Assembly: GCA_030512295.1 (NCBI GenBank)
Contig: JAULSR010000003.1
Coordinates: forward strand, 3,038,001-3,102,000
Length of the DNA: 64,000 bases
Source of the DNA: Bombardia bombarda
Lineage: Eukaryota > Ascomycota > Sordariomycetes > Sordariales > Lasiosphaeriaceae
Direction: 5' to 3'
Every line of letters starts with the position of its first letter. The first letter of the stretch is position 1. The notes beneath the pieces were generated by a model. That model saw only the letters and a list, made by a program, of their open reading frames with translations, was not told the DNA's origin and did no database searches. Below are positions 35,110 to 47,669 of this stretch, in pieces. A program made the position numbers and the translations under genes.

Positions 35110-38100
35110 TTAGGTATCCACAATCACTATGATCTCAGACCTATCATAGTCGGGGAGACTCGGAACGAGAGCACAGAATTCATAGTACAACCACGACCAG
35201 TGGCAAAGGCATATGAGAAAGAGTCGACTTGGTCCGACGTCAAAATAATGGCCCTGTCTGACGGTCGATGGGAAGAGTCGTTCCGAGCCAGCATACAAAC
35301 GCAGTATAACGAAGAAGTAACAGAGGTCGATGGTGGTATGGAAAGGCGACAAAGGGACGAGGACATCTTGCGTCAGTTCCAGACGGCAACAGAAACGTGC
35401 ACCAGAGAAGTGGACCACCAAGCCTTCTATCAACATTGCCAAGAGTCTGGAATCTTCTATGGGCCGTCATTCCAGTTGTTGCAAGATATTCGGTGGGATG
35501 GCGACAAGGTAGCTGTTGCCAAGGTGAACATCGCACCACCGCGCTCATCCACCCTGCTATTCTCGACAACGCCATACAGTTGCTCATGACTCAAGCCAGT
35601 CGAGGACCGTCATAAGCATCACATGCCATCGTTACTTCTGAAACCTTCGATGCATGGATCTCGCCGTTAAGTTAACAACTGCCCCAAGTATCGAGCCTTC
35701 ACCTTTTAGCTAATTATGCACAAGATTCTGGTGCTCACAAAATCGAAGGTTCAATCCATGCGCCGGCTGATGATGGCTCGCCGCTGTGCACCATAAACAG
35801 AATGGTAATGAGCTCTGTATTGGCTACTGGTGATGTTGCCGACGGCATGGGGCTAGAGTTGCTATATGGCATTGACTGGAAACCACAATTGAGTTTGCTG
35901 GACCGGAAACAGCTTCAAGTTGTGTGTGACGCCAACTCGTTCACCTCGGACGAATCCACATTGACTATTGCTCGCCATATCCTCAATTCCACCCTAGACG
36001 AGGTGGCGCACAGAACCTTGACCCAACTGACAGATTCCGACCGTCTCCGAACCCCTGAATTTCTGCAAAAGTATGTGCATTGGATGGAACGCCACGATCA
36101 AATGACTTTGCGTACATCAGACAAAGTCATCAGTGATGAGCGTTTGGAGGAGCCGCTGGAGGAGCTCGAACGCCTCCAATCACTCTGGAAGATCTTCTCA
36201 GCTATTGCGCGGAAGCTTAAGTCGATTCTTATTGGAGAGACGAATTCGCTGCAGGTGGCATTCGACACGGGCTTGGCCGAGACCTTCTATTCCGACATGT
36301 TTGAACAGATATGTGACGAGAGATTCCATAAGCTCCTTGAACTGCTAACGCATGAAAACCCTACTATGCGCATCCTTGAGGTCGGTTCCGGGACTAGGGG
36401 GTTGGACGTCACATGTGCTGTCCACTATGAAAGAGCTTGAGAAGCAAAGCGGCGGTATCAGGTTCGCCGAGTACACGTACACCGACATTTCACCCGCATT
36501 CTTCGAAAAGGCCTCCGTCCGGTTCCACGAGTTTGGACACCGCATGGTCTTTAAAGCATTTGATATTGTAAAGCATTTGATCTTGAACGTGGTGCTTCTG
36601 AACAGGGATTTGAGCCAGGGGCTTACGACGTTATACTCGCCGGCAGTGTGCTCCATGCTACAAAAGATTTGGAAGTGACGATGAAGAATGCTGCGGCACT
36701 TCTCAAGCCCTGTGCCCATCTCGTTTTTTTGAGCTTGTAGAACCTGAGGATGTCGCAGCCAATTTTGCTTTTGGCACGCTCCCGGGGTGGTGGCTCTCCG
36801 ACGATAAATGGCGCAGCTTGTGCCCTGCTATTGACGAGAAACAAGGGGATCACGTTCTGAAGGACGCCGGCTTTTCAGGAAACGATCTCGTCATCAGAGA
36901 TTATAAGAGTGACAACTGCTACTTTGCCGGCATCTTTATGACAAGCCTGAATGAAGAAGCCCCAAAACCGTCCCAGGGACGTGTGGTTCTGGTTGAACCA
37001 ACTACTCAGGAACTTTCCCATGAGCGGATTGATGGGCTGGCCGACTCTCTCCTCAAGCACCGCATGCTTTGCCATCGGGAACGAAAATTATTCGATTGGA
37101 GGAGTTTGAAGTCAATAGCTTGGAGAAAGACGACATCGTGGTCTGCACCTTTGAGATCAATGCGCCGCTGCTTGTCGATATATCGGAAACCTGCTTCCAA
37201 GCCTTAAAAGACATAATAAAAGAAGCACGCAAGTTGCTATGGGTAGTGCTGGCGGCTTGGACGATCCTCAATATTCGCACCACAACATGATGGTGGGGCT
37301 TTTACGAACCTTGTGGTCCGAGAACTTTGACAAGCAAGTCGTCAGTCTGCTCATCGAAGACGATGTGAATCAAGCGGATCACATTGCCAAGGTGTTCAAT
37401 ACAGCCTTCGGGCTGGGATCCCCTGAGCTAGAGTACACAGTCCGTGACGGTCAACTTATGACAGCACGGCTCAATGAGGATATGTCGATGAACGCGACGG
37501 TACGCTCACTTGTGCATCCGCAGCTCAGAAGCGAACCCTTTCAGCCTGGGCTGGCGTTGAAGCTTTCAATAGGCACGCTTGGGTTCTTGAACACTTTGGA
37601 ATTTACCGAGGATTCCACTTCCCGTGCGGACCTTGGTCCGTACGAGGTTGAGATAGAAGCTAGGGCGTGGGGTCTGAGCTTTCGAGGTCTCTTCGTCTCA
37701 CTGAGCCGTCCAGACGGAGATGACTTTGGGTATGACCGCGCCGGTGTGGTGACACGTATTGGCTCCGCCTGTGACGGAACCTTTTAGCCTGGTGATAGGG
37801 TTTGTGGAATACGAACCACCTATGGCATCATGCGTACATACCCTCGAGCTCCTGTTACGTTAGTCTCCAAGATCCCGGATACCCTTTCCTTTGAAGCTGC
37901 TGCATCCATCTTGATGCCGGGCATTACAGCCTACTACTCGCTGATCGAAGTTGCCCGTCTACGGAGAGGGGACAAGATCCTAATCCATTCAGCATCGGGC
38001 AGCACTGGCTGGATGGCCATTTGGATTGTTGAGATGATTGGCGTTGAGATGTTTGTCATGGTTGGATTTGACGATAAGAAGAAGTTGCTGATGGACAACT

Positions 38101-39676
38101 TTGGTATCCCAGCCAATCATATCTTCTACAGCTGCAATACAACGTTTGCACAAGGCGTAATGCGCGCTACGGAGGGCCACGGCGTCGACGTTCTGCTCAA
38201 CTCGCTCTCTAGCGACGGTTTGCGAGCGTCGTGGGATTGTATGGCACTGTTTGGCCGATTCATCGAGATTGGAAAGGCCGATATTACCTCTAACGCAACA
38301 CTGCCTATGGCGGGCTTCGCACGGAACATCAGCTTCGCTGCTGTGGATTTGCACCACGTTGCACAGTGCAACGTAGACCTCCTTAGCGCACTGCTAAAGA
38401 GCGCCATGGAGCTGGTTGCCAGCGCCGCCACCCATCACCCTAGTCCACTGCATGTCTACTCGGTATCCAACGTCGAGCAAGCTTTTCGCTATCTCCAAGG
38501 TAGTAAAAATAGCGGGCGGATTATCATCAGCGTTAGTGATTCGGACGTGGTGCAGAAAAGAGCCATTGAGCGTTGCTAGTAGAGATTTAACGCTGCCGCC
38601 ACATATGTGGTCAGCGGCGGACTGGGCGGCTTGGGAGGAGCAACCATCAAACGTATGGCTGATAAGGGGGTGAAGAACTTAATTCTGCCGTTAAGATCAA
38701 GCCCTGCATCCCAGGCCGCCGCCCGCGTTGTCGCCGAGCTCCGAGACCGCGGAGTGAGGGTTGAGACACCAGCATGCGATGTCTCGTCAGCTAGCGAGCT
38801 GTCCGCTGTTCTTGACGGCTACGCGGGTTCCATGCCGCCAATCAAGGGATGCATCAACGCTTCAATGGTGCTACAGGACGCCATATTTGAGAATATGAGC
38901 CATGCGCAGTGGGAGCTGACGGTACGGTCCAAGGTGCAGACCTCGTGGAACCTCCATACGCTGCTCCCGCAGGACTTGCTTGGACTTCTTTGTGCTCTTA
39001 TCATCCATGTCGGGGGTAAATGGCACCATCGCACAATCCAACTACGCAGCGGGCTGCACTTTTTAAGACGCTGCCGCAAGATACCGTACAGCACATAGCC
39101 AAAAGGCCGTAGCCATGGACATCGACATGAGGAAAATCGAGGATGTCGAGCTGCTGGCGCTGCTGGACTTGTATTGCGATGCGGACGTCAGTTTGTCTTC
39201 CATGCCAAGGAGCCAGGTCCTAATAGGGGTGAAAACACCAGCCGGCAGTCTGGTTCAGGGGCAAGCCCCGCCACCGTTGACACTGCGGCCCTTGTATTTT
39301 GGCTTTTAGCAAGTGGCAGGCGGAGATGGTTCAGGCAAAGGCTCTGCTGTTGACACTGTCGACTTTGCCGCCATGTTTCGACAGGCCTCGGAGCCCGAGG
39401 AGCGCACTGAAATTGTCATCCGGGCCTTGGCGGCCAAAACTGGCTCGCGCGCTGTCCATTGCCGCCGACGATGTCCAGCAGAGCAAGCAGCTTTCCAATT
39501 ACGGCGTCGACTCGCTGATGGCTGTGGAGCTGCGTAATTGGATTGCCAGGGACTTTGGTGTCAATGTGGCCGTCTTCGAGATCATGGGCAGCTCCAGGAT
39601 CGCGGCGATTGGCGCCCTGATTGCTCAGAAAGGCGACGTGGGAAGGAAAAATTATACAGATAGCCAGGAATCTTGA
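35110..39676 (+). pseudogene. Decayed highly reducing polyketide synthase (DH-MT-ER-KR-ACP remnant)
   Basis: Fragments in different frames follow the domain order of a fungal reducing PKS: dehydratase (about 35110-35615, with GIFYGPSFQLL and HPAILDNAIQ), C-methyltransferase (about 35730-36740, with ILEVGSGT and FAFGTLPGWWL just after), enoyl reductase (about 37480-38575, LIHSASGSTG), ketoreductase (about 38600-39090, SGGLGGLGGATIK) and acyl carrier protein (about 39430-39640, YGVDSLMAVELRNW with the attachment Ser). Ketosynthase and acyltransferase are absent. Breaks include frameshifts near 35525, 36400, 36580, 37065, 37240, 38985 and 39350, and stops at 35613, 36738, 37785 and 38577/38580. 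The ER cofactor loop is also altered. No functional product can be made. It differs in sequence from the PKS at the right edge, so it is not a recent copy of it. Confidence 0.9.
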
Positions 39677-40423
39677 TGCGAAAAGAGAGATGAAGGATGG
39701 GTGGAAGATGAGGAGCGAGATCGGATGCATCATTTAGTCCAGGACGTGGTTGTTGGATCAGGCAGGCGCGTTCCACGCATTTGGGCTACAAATGAGACGG
39801 CAACACTCCAACTTTCGGCACGGCAGTTATTGAGCAAATGAAGTGCGGCCCGACACCCAAAATGGGATAGCAATCCACAGATCTCAATGGACCTCAATGG
39901 AACCTAGCTTTCACCCCAGGACTTCTGAGGTGGTGTACCTAGGACCAGGTCTCAGCATAGGACTCCGGGTAGGTGGTTGCCCATTGCTGTTTCTTGCGTT
40001 TAAAATCCCTGCCCAAGCTTGATCATTAGCACCAGTGGTCTTTCACTGTTTTCTCCATTGTTGTTGCTGTCTTGTTTCGAGCTTAACGTCGCGTCGACAC
40101 GAACTCGGGAAGAGATCCCTATCCTCCTCCTCCTGCCTCACACGTCCAGTGTCGTCCATCGTGCAGGGTGCAGTACATGTACATACAGTGCTGACTGTGC
40201 TGGAAACCTCACCATCTTATTGCCCTTATTAGCGTGTAAGCAAGCAACCTGACAGGTGCACATCACATGCAGACAGATGGCGGGGAGGGAAAGCTTGTTT
40301 GCTTTCATGAACCACCAACTGCGAGTCCAGCTTTCCATGGTTGGGAAGCGAAAGACGAAAGGTGCATCGTATAGCTGCACCTTATATCCCTCAAGCCCAA
40401 CGTTCAAAACTAACCCCCACGCC
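39677..40423. other. Intergenic region and MFS promoter
   Basis: Flank of the PKS relic and promoter of the exporter. One GTACCTAGGACC motif near 39936. No gene is recognised. Confidence 0.5.
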
Positions 40424-40447
40424 ATGGTCCAGTAAATGCCTCTTTGA
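40424..40447 (+). promoter_or_regulatory. Two minimal upstream open frames before the MFS start
   Basis: ATG GTC CAG TAA (40424-40435) is followed by ATG CCT CTT TGA (40436-40447); the second stop shares its A with the main ATG at 40447. If present in the mRNA these could lower or condition translation of the exporter. Caveat: an ACTAAC element followed by a CAG at 40430-40432 could instead be the end of a 5' UTR intron, which would remove the first one. Confidence 0.45.
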
Positions 40448-42182
40448 TGTCTCACCCGAGCGCCGCCGCGGCCGTCTCGCTTTCGGCCAATTTCGCCGAC
40501 AAGGCCGAGAAGGGTGATCGGGCAAGTCTCGCCGAAGCGCGCGATGTTGAGAAGGATGCCGCGACAGCCACAGCCACAGCCAAAGCCACAACCACCAAGT
40601 CCAATGAAGGAACCGAAGGGACTGAAGGAACAGTTGGTGAAAGTTCGCTGGACGACGATGCAAACATTGTCTGGTGGGATGACAACGATGCCGCAAATCC
40701 CTACAACTGGCCCACCTGGATCAAGGTCGTCAACTGCGTCTTCATCAGTGCCATGACCTTCATCACCCCGCTTGGCTCGTCCGTCTTCGCCCCTGCTGTC
40801 CCTCAGCTCTTGACGGAGTTTAAGTCGGACAGTCTCGAGCTTGCAGCTTTTGTCGTTTCCGTCTATGTCCTAGGCTTCGCAGCTGGTCCCATATTGATTG
40901 CCCCTCTCAGCGAGATATATGGCCGCCTCGCCGTCTATCACATCTGCAACCTTGGCTTCATTGCGTTTGCGGTCGCATGTGCCCTGGCCCCGTCACTGAA
41001 CGCCCTGATCGTGTTTCGCTTCTTCTCGGGTGTGTTTGGAAGCTGTCCGCTCACGAATGGTGGTGGTACCATTGCCGACATGATTGTGCAGGAGAAGCGC
41101 GCAACGGCCATGGCTGCCTTCAGCATCGGTCCTTTGTTTGGTCCCATCATCGGCCCAGTGGCCGGGGGCTTTTTGGCCGATGCTAAGGGGTGGCGTTGGG
41201 TCTTTTGGCTTTTGGTGATTCTTGCGGGGGCTCTGTCCATTGGCATGCTGGTCTTCGCGCGCGAGACGTATGCACCCGTGCTGTTGCAGAGGAAGGTCGA
41301 CCAGCTCCGCAAAGAAACTGGAAACCAGCTTTTACGCTCCAAGCTTGACACTGGCCTATCTCCAACCGACTACTTCAAGCGGAGCATCGTCCGCCCACTC
41401 AGGATGTTGGCCTTCAGCCCCATCTGCATCATCTTCGCCCTCTACATGTCGATTATATATGGGTACCTGTATCTGATGTTTACAAGTATCAGCGTAGTCT
41501 TCATACAGTCCTATGGCTTCACCACCAGCACCGTTGGCCTTGTCTTCCTGGGACTTGGTGTTGGATCGATGATTGGCCTCTGCTACTTCAGCTTGACGAG
41601 CGATCGGGCTATCAAGAAGACCAAGACTGATGGCCAGAGCGCGAAGCCAGAGGACCGTCTCAAACCTTTGCCCATTGCTGCTGTTTTGTTGCCGGCGGGA
41701 TTCTTCATTTATGGTTGGACAGTGCAATACCATGTTCACTGGATTGTGCCTATCCTAAGCCATGCTATAATGTGAGTGCTGCCATCGATAATCCCGTCGT
41801 TTCACATGCCGCAAGAACATTTCTCGTGAGTTGACGAGATATATAGTGGCGCTGGGAATATCATCATATTCATGGCCTTGAGTCTGGTAAGAACCTTCCT
41901 GCACAATTATGCACTCAACTACGTGCCAGTAGTTGACATATACAGGCCTTGATTGATACCTTCACCATCTATGCCGCTTCAGCGCTTGCGGCTAACACGG
42001 TTGTACGAAGCATATTCGGCGCCGTTCTTCCTCTTTGCGGGTTGAAGATGTACGAAGCTCTGGGATTGGGGTGGGGTAACAGTCTGCTGGGGTTTATCGC
42101 AGTGGCCATGATACCCGTCTCCTATTTGATAATCCGCCATGGTGAGATGTTGAGGACGAAGTACCCAGTCAAAAATTTGTGA
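40447..42182 (+). CDS. MFS multidrug-type transporter (DHA1-like, about 12 membrane segments)
   Basis: Three exons, 40447-41771, 41847-41886 and 41946-42182, give 533 residues. A Ser/Ala/Thr-rich cytosolic tail of about 80 residues ends in NPYNWPTWIKV, the typical lead-in of fungal drug:H+ antiporters. Helices follow with APLSEIYGR (loop 2-3 motif), FRFFSGVFGSCPLTNGGGTIAD and GPIIGPVAGGFLAD (motif C, antiporter signature). A 40-base micro-exon codes GAGNIIIFMALSL inside a helix. The protein should sit in the plasma membrane and export small molecules. It lies next to a PKS relic and within 8 kb of a putative metabolite cluster, so it may export that product, but pyruvate kinase intervenes. 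Substrate unknown. Confidence 0.88.
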
Positions 42183-44469
42183 ACAACAGTCGTAGTAATT
42201 CCTCAAGGAATATGTAAGTAGCACGCATGAATGGGACTTGATGGGTAGAGGTGTCGGTCGGTAGTGATAGGTAGATCAAGATGCTTTGTGTCTCGAATCT
42301 CAATAGGTAACATGAAATTCTTGTGGGCGGAGAGCTCCATATATCCTTGGGCCTCGGCTAAAGCACGTCCAGTTAGCGGCGGGCATCGGGAAACCACGGG
42401 GAACCACATCGCTTTCGGACTCACGGAGATGGGGAAACACGCAAAAAACCAAGCGGGCCATGCCTCCGCATGCCAGAATGGCGGAGCAGAGCGGTACTTA
42501 TTCAAGAGTCTGGAGTGAAATTCGTCCAGCATCAATGACTATCCCCAAACGCCTACCCGTGAGAAAGCCTCCAGATGAGAACCAAAGTCAAAACAAAGCC
42601 AGCAAACCGCCAGCCAGAACCCAACGACGACGATGCCCACTCCACCGCCGCGCAAAAGTATAAAATAATCCCATCTTCACTTGTAACCAAAGCAGTTTCT
42701 TTCTTCTCGTCGTCATTGTCGTCACATCGACAGAACCGACTTTCCTAGGAAGCTTTCGAAATCCCTCTACCGAGTCCTCTCGAACCATCCGCTCGAACCC
42801 GCGATCGCAACAGACTGGTCCATTACCCATTCTCCAACGCCGAGGTACTTGTCAACCCATTTCGAAACCTCCTTGTTGTCGCCTGCGACTTTGTCCGTTT
42901 TAAAGCTGGGCCTGACGAATCCCCCGTAGGAGCAACGGTCAGCTTCGCAATGTTTTCACATCATGTCGTGGCTTCCCTACAATCCGGGGCAGAATTCGGC
43001 AGCACAACTTACGTCAAGCCTGTTGATCGCTTCATTCCTGCGAGGAATGCGGAAACTAAGCGTCAGTCAGTCGGCCGGTCGGTCGGTCGGTGGCCCGAGA
43101 TAATGGAGGAACGAGACGATTCGGAAGATGACCTACACAAAACCGCATCAAAGGCATAGTGGGTCAAGCGTCCCAGCTTTGACCATAGCCCAAATGTCAG
43201 CAAGTTGAGGAAGAAGAACTGGGAGAGATTTAGGCTCCGAAGAACACTGGGCCAGCAAAAGCCGCCCTCGACGACGCAGACTGGGGATGACCCACCACCA
43301 TCTTGACGAATGTCCTGAGATCAACACGGAATGATAAGGGCGAAAATTTGAGCGGCAAACAAAAAAATCGTTGAATTTGTGCAGCACGGAGAAGGCTGCG
43401 ATGTTTGGGAAGATGTTATCTTGGGCCTATCTTTGTTTGGTGTTTGAGGTCGGTGGGGAGACGACGGCAGCCAGGCGCCAGCTGCAACCTGTGGCGGACA
43501 CCTACCCGAGCTGCTGAGGTAAGGGTCTCATCACAAGACAACGGTGTCCCAAGCTTGGACCCCTCATTCACGTGCGCACTCATTGGACCAAATCGGCTGT
43601 CTGCACTCTGCAGTCTGGTCTCCGTCACCGGGCACCGTCTGAAGCTGACCCACAGTCCAGCGGGGCTCGCACAGGCTTGACAGGCACAAGCACACCCCAC
43701 GGAGCTAAAGCGAGCTGTGGATATGATTGGCCTGTGCTCGCAGCGAACCACCTTATCGCTTCCAGGCAGCGGGGCACAGGGCGATCGCTGAGTGGGCTGG
43801 AGGTGGGATGTTGGATTTGGGAGGAGCTACCAAAAGCTCGACTTGCAAGTTTGGGTGTTGAACAGCGGTCATTTTTTTCGCGCAGAGGACGGAGAAAAAG
43901 TCAATCCCCTCACCATTATTTCTCCCTCAAAGAGCCCATCTCCCCCTCCTCATCTTCGTCTTGCCTCGAGCAATCCACTTCCTCTCCTTCTCAACAAGCA
44001 CAGCTTTACGAGGTGAGTTTGCCCAAAGCCCAATTCCAACAATATACAATTACCCCTCCCATCCCAACAAGCTTACTGTCCCCTCCCCGCCTCCCTCCGG
44101 AGTTCCCTACTGGTTTTGCTGCCATCGCTCCCAAAAGGAGGGGCAGATGCAGATGCGTTTGTCGGACCTCTTCGGACCATCTTGTTGTGGTGTGCCCTTC
44201 CTTGGCCCCCGTCTCCCTTGGCTTGCTTGCTTTCAGCCAGCTTCGGCGTTCCAGAGACGTGCCAATCCTGCTCCACAATCCATCGTCCGACCTATTCGCT
44301 GTCCGATTAACTTGTCTTGCAACCCCGAGCCTGTTGCTGACCAAAATCCTCCGCAGGAATATTTACTCCTCAAATACCGCGTTCCTTCCCACACCTACCT
44401 CGGAGCCTCGCTTGACTCTTGACCTATATACACACACACACACTACAGCAGAAATAGCCAGCTGTCACA
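42183..44469. other. Long upstream region of pyruvate kinase, with a possible 5' UTR intron
   Basis: A CGGT tandem (about 43073-43092) lies in otherwise featureless DNA. From about 43905 the plus strand is strongly pyrimidine-rich, as in highly expressed fungal promoters and leaders. A strong donor (CGAG|GTGAGT, intron start at 44013) with an acceptor near 44448-44458 could define a 5' UTR intron of about 430 bases. A long open frame at 43572-44489 has no conserved features and is taken as chance. Confidence 0.45.
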
Positions 44470-46436
44470 ATGGCGGCCACCGCTCTTGACCATCTCAACC
44501 TTGGCGGTAGAATTGACTGGCTTGCCCAGCTCGATACTGCCTTCCAGCCCGAGCGTAACCTGCGCCGGACCTCCATCATCTGCACCATCGGCCCCAAGAC
44601 GAACTCGGTCGAGGCCATCAACAAGCTTCGGGACGCTGGCCTCAACGTGGTGCGCATGAACTTCTCCCACGGAAGCTATGAATATCACCGTACGTTTATA
44701 CCAAGCCAAGCGCAATAAGGGCGGAGCTTCCGAGATGGTACCATCCAAAAGTCTCCCGATCCCGCGACTCGTAAACAAAGTCATTATCCATCCCCTCGCT
44801 TGTGACGAGGAGCGACTGCTGACACCTTGTGGCTATAGAGTCCGTAATCGACAATGCTCGCGCTGCCGAGAAGGCCCAGCCGGGCCGCCAGGTCGCCATC
44901 GCCCTGGACACCAAGGGTCCCGAAATCCGCACTGGAAATACCACTGGTGATGCCGATCTGCCCATTGCCGTCGGCAAGGTGCTCAACATCACCACCGACG
45001 AGAAGTATGCAACCGCATGCGATACCGACAACATGTGAGTTATGTTATCTATGCTCCGGTGGGCTTGACTTTGGCTAACTTCGGGCAAGGTACGTCGACT
45101 ACAAGAACATCACCAAGGTGATCACTCCTGGGCGCATCATCTACGTCGACGACGGTGTTTTGGCGTTTGATGTGCTCGAGATCGTGGATGAGAAGACCAT
45201 CAAGGTCAAGGCACGCAACAACGGTTTTATTTCGTCGCGCAAGGGTGTCAACCTGCCCAACACCGACGTTGACTTGCCGGCGCTCTCGGAGAAAGACAAG
45301 AACGATCTCCGCTTCGGTGTCAAGAACAACGTCGATATGGTGTTTGCTTGTACGTTCCCCCTGTCGCTCGCCAATTAGCTTTCAGTATGTCTTTGCTGAC
45401 AAAGAGTACTACACAGCGTTCATCCGACGTGGCCAGGACATCAAGGATATCCGTGAGGTTTTGGGCAAGGATGGCACCCACATCCAGATCATTGCCAAGA
45501 TCGAGAACCGTCAAGGTCTCAACAACTTCGCTGAGATCCTGGCCGAGACCGATGGTGTCATGGTTGCCCGTGGTGACCTGGGCATTGAGATCCCCGCCGC
45601 TGAGGTCTTTGCTGCGCAGAAGAAGATCATCGCCATGTGCAACATTGCTGGCAAGCCAGTTATCTGCGCGACCCAGATGCTGGAGTCGATGATCAAGAAC
45701 CCCAGGCCAACCAGAGCTGAGATCAGCGATGTTGGTAATGCGGTTACTGACGGTGCCGATTGTGTCATGGTATGATTGTCTGCCTCCGCCTTTGATCCAC
45801 AGAGCTAACGTATCATCTCAGCTTTCTGGTGAGACGGCAAAGGGAAGCTATCCCAACGAGTCCGTTACTGAGATGAGCGAGGCATGCCTGAAGGCCGAGA
45901 ACACCATCCCTTATGTTAGTCACTTTGAGGAGATGTGCACCTTGGTCAAGCGGCCCGTCTCTATCGTCGAGTCTTGCGCGATGGCTGCTGTCCGGGCTTC
46001 GCTGGATCTTAACGCCTCCGCCATCTTCGTTCTATCGACGTCCGGAGAGTCTGCTCGCCTTCTCTCCAAGTACCGCCCCGTGTGCCCCATCATCATGATT
46101 ACCCGCAGCCCGTCTGCTTCTAGATACGCCCATCTTTACCGCGGCGTCTATCCTTTCCTCTTCCCCGAGGCCAAGCCCGACTTTACCAAGGTGAACTGGC
46201 AGGAGGATGTCGATCGCCGTATCAAGTGGGGTCTTGGCCACGCCATTGGACTCAATGTCCTCCAGGAGGGTGAGACTGTCGTGGTTGTACAGGGCTGGAA
46301 GGTAAGACGAGAACTCCACCCATTTTCGCATCATGGATGGTATGGCTAACATGAAAATTAGGGCGGCATGGGCAACACCAACACACTTCGCATTGTCAAG
46401 GCCGACGTGGACCACCTCGGAATTGGTCAGCCATAA
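44470..46436 (+). CDS. Pyruvate kinase
   Basis: Six exons, 44470-44689, 44839-45034, 45090-45349, 45417-45769, 45822-46301 and 46362-46436, give 527 residues, the usual length. It converts phosphoenolpyruvate and ADP to pyruvate and ATP, the last step of glycolysis, in the cytosol. Signatures: RRTSIICTIGPKTNSVE and VVRMNFSHGSYEYH at the N-terminus, ALDTKGPEIRTGN (nucleotide and cation site), IIAKIENRQGLNNFAEIL with the catalytic Lys-Ile-Glu, MVARGDLGIEIP, and CATQMLESMIKNPRPTRAE. The second half of the A domain reads LSGETAKGSYP after intron 4. The last exon gives GGMGNTNTLRIV. A pyrimidine-rich leader suggests high expression. It separates the MFS gene and PKS relic from the cluster to its right. 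Confidence 0.97.
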
Positions 46437-47669
46437 GAGAATGGTCGTTGAGTGCTGAGCCCGCTCTTAGATGGGAATAATGGCGAAGTGGGTTCAAGAG
46501 GTGGTTTGGAGAAAAAGGACCCTAGTCCTAAGATAGAATTACCCTACTGGCATGATTATGAAACTGGGTTTTGCACTTGGCTGTGCCCTGCGTTGAGTGA
46601 TTTGAAGTGTACCTTTGTCAAAAGCTGTTCACACACATTGCTGCTTAAGGAATCGCTGTGGAGAGGCAGAAGTCATTGACTCATCAAGTTTGGAAGTCGA
46701 GATATGACAAAAATACTGCAAAGTCTGCGGGCTGGGATTAGAAGGAGCTAGAAAATGGCAAATTTCATTGGATGGACACTGCAGACTGCTGCTAGACTTA
46801 CTGCGATGCGGTATTTGGACGAACACTAGGGAAATGGAACCGGACACCTACCCACCTATCTTGTACCTGGGTACCAGAAGTGAAGGCCGATCAGAGTAGC
46901 ATTTTCCATAATAATCGTCGGAGCATTAACCATAGGTAGCTACCTATCAGTCATATAGGTATAGGCCAGATTAGCCGCCATCTTATGTTTACGTCATTGA
47001 CAACCTGTTGAGATGATTTAGATATGGGTAATCTTGAGTTGAATTGTACCTCTGTCAGTCCCATCAATAAGTCTACAGCCCGGACCATGGCAGGCAACTT
47101 ACCATACTGCAACTGTATATGATAACCTCATATTGCTTGATTTGGACCTATTCGCCGCTTTGACATGTGAATCACTAGTAATAAGTTTCGAATGCACTTA
47201 GATAGCATCTACCGCTTCTTCAATTGAGGAATATGATCGACAAGTACTTTGGATGGACCCGTTCCGCGGCTCCAACCGGGAACGCGTTGGATACCCAGCG
47301 GAGGGTTAAACTCCAAGATTCGATGTCGTTGAATTTCATCCAAATTGCTTCAGCGATGTAGACTTCCCGCGTCCCACAATATAGATTTGAGATCTGCACT
47401 GGTTGTACGATCATAATCTGACTTACCAAGAACCCTACGGTGTTTGGACATATCACTGGCATGTATAATCACGTATATTACTTGAGCATCTAGTCATCAA
47501 TCATATCCCTAACTCCAATTCTTCTGCTATTGTTCTCTTTGACGAAACTCATTAGCTGCCCTTCTTAGACCCAGACGTTCTACCCACAAACTTGGTTATT
47601 ACCAAGGGAAACGTCCGTGAAAAGATAATACTCATCATCCATAACAACCTCGAGCACACATAAGCAGTC
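46437..47669. other. Intergenic region, nothing recognised
   Basis: 3' flank of pyruvate kinase. Palindromic ATAGGTAGCTACCTAT lies at about 46932-46947, with other CTACCCACCTA/GTACCTGGGTACC motifs near 46846-46876. No gene is supported. Confidence 0.5.

Noticed and set aside
43572..44489. 305-codon open frame upstream of pyruvate kinase
   Set aside because: No domain or signal; composition follows a pyrimidine-rich leader and it overlaps the pyruvate kinase start.
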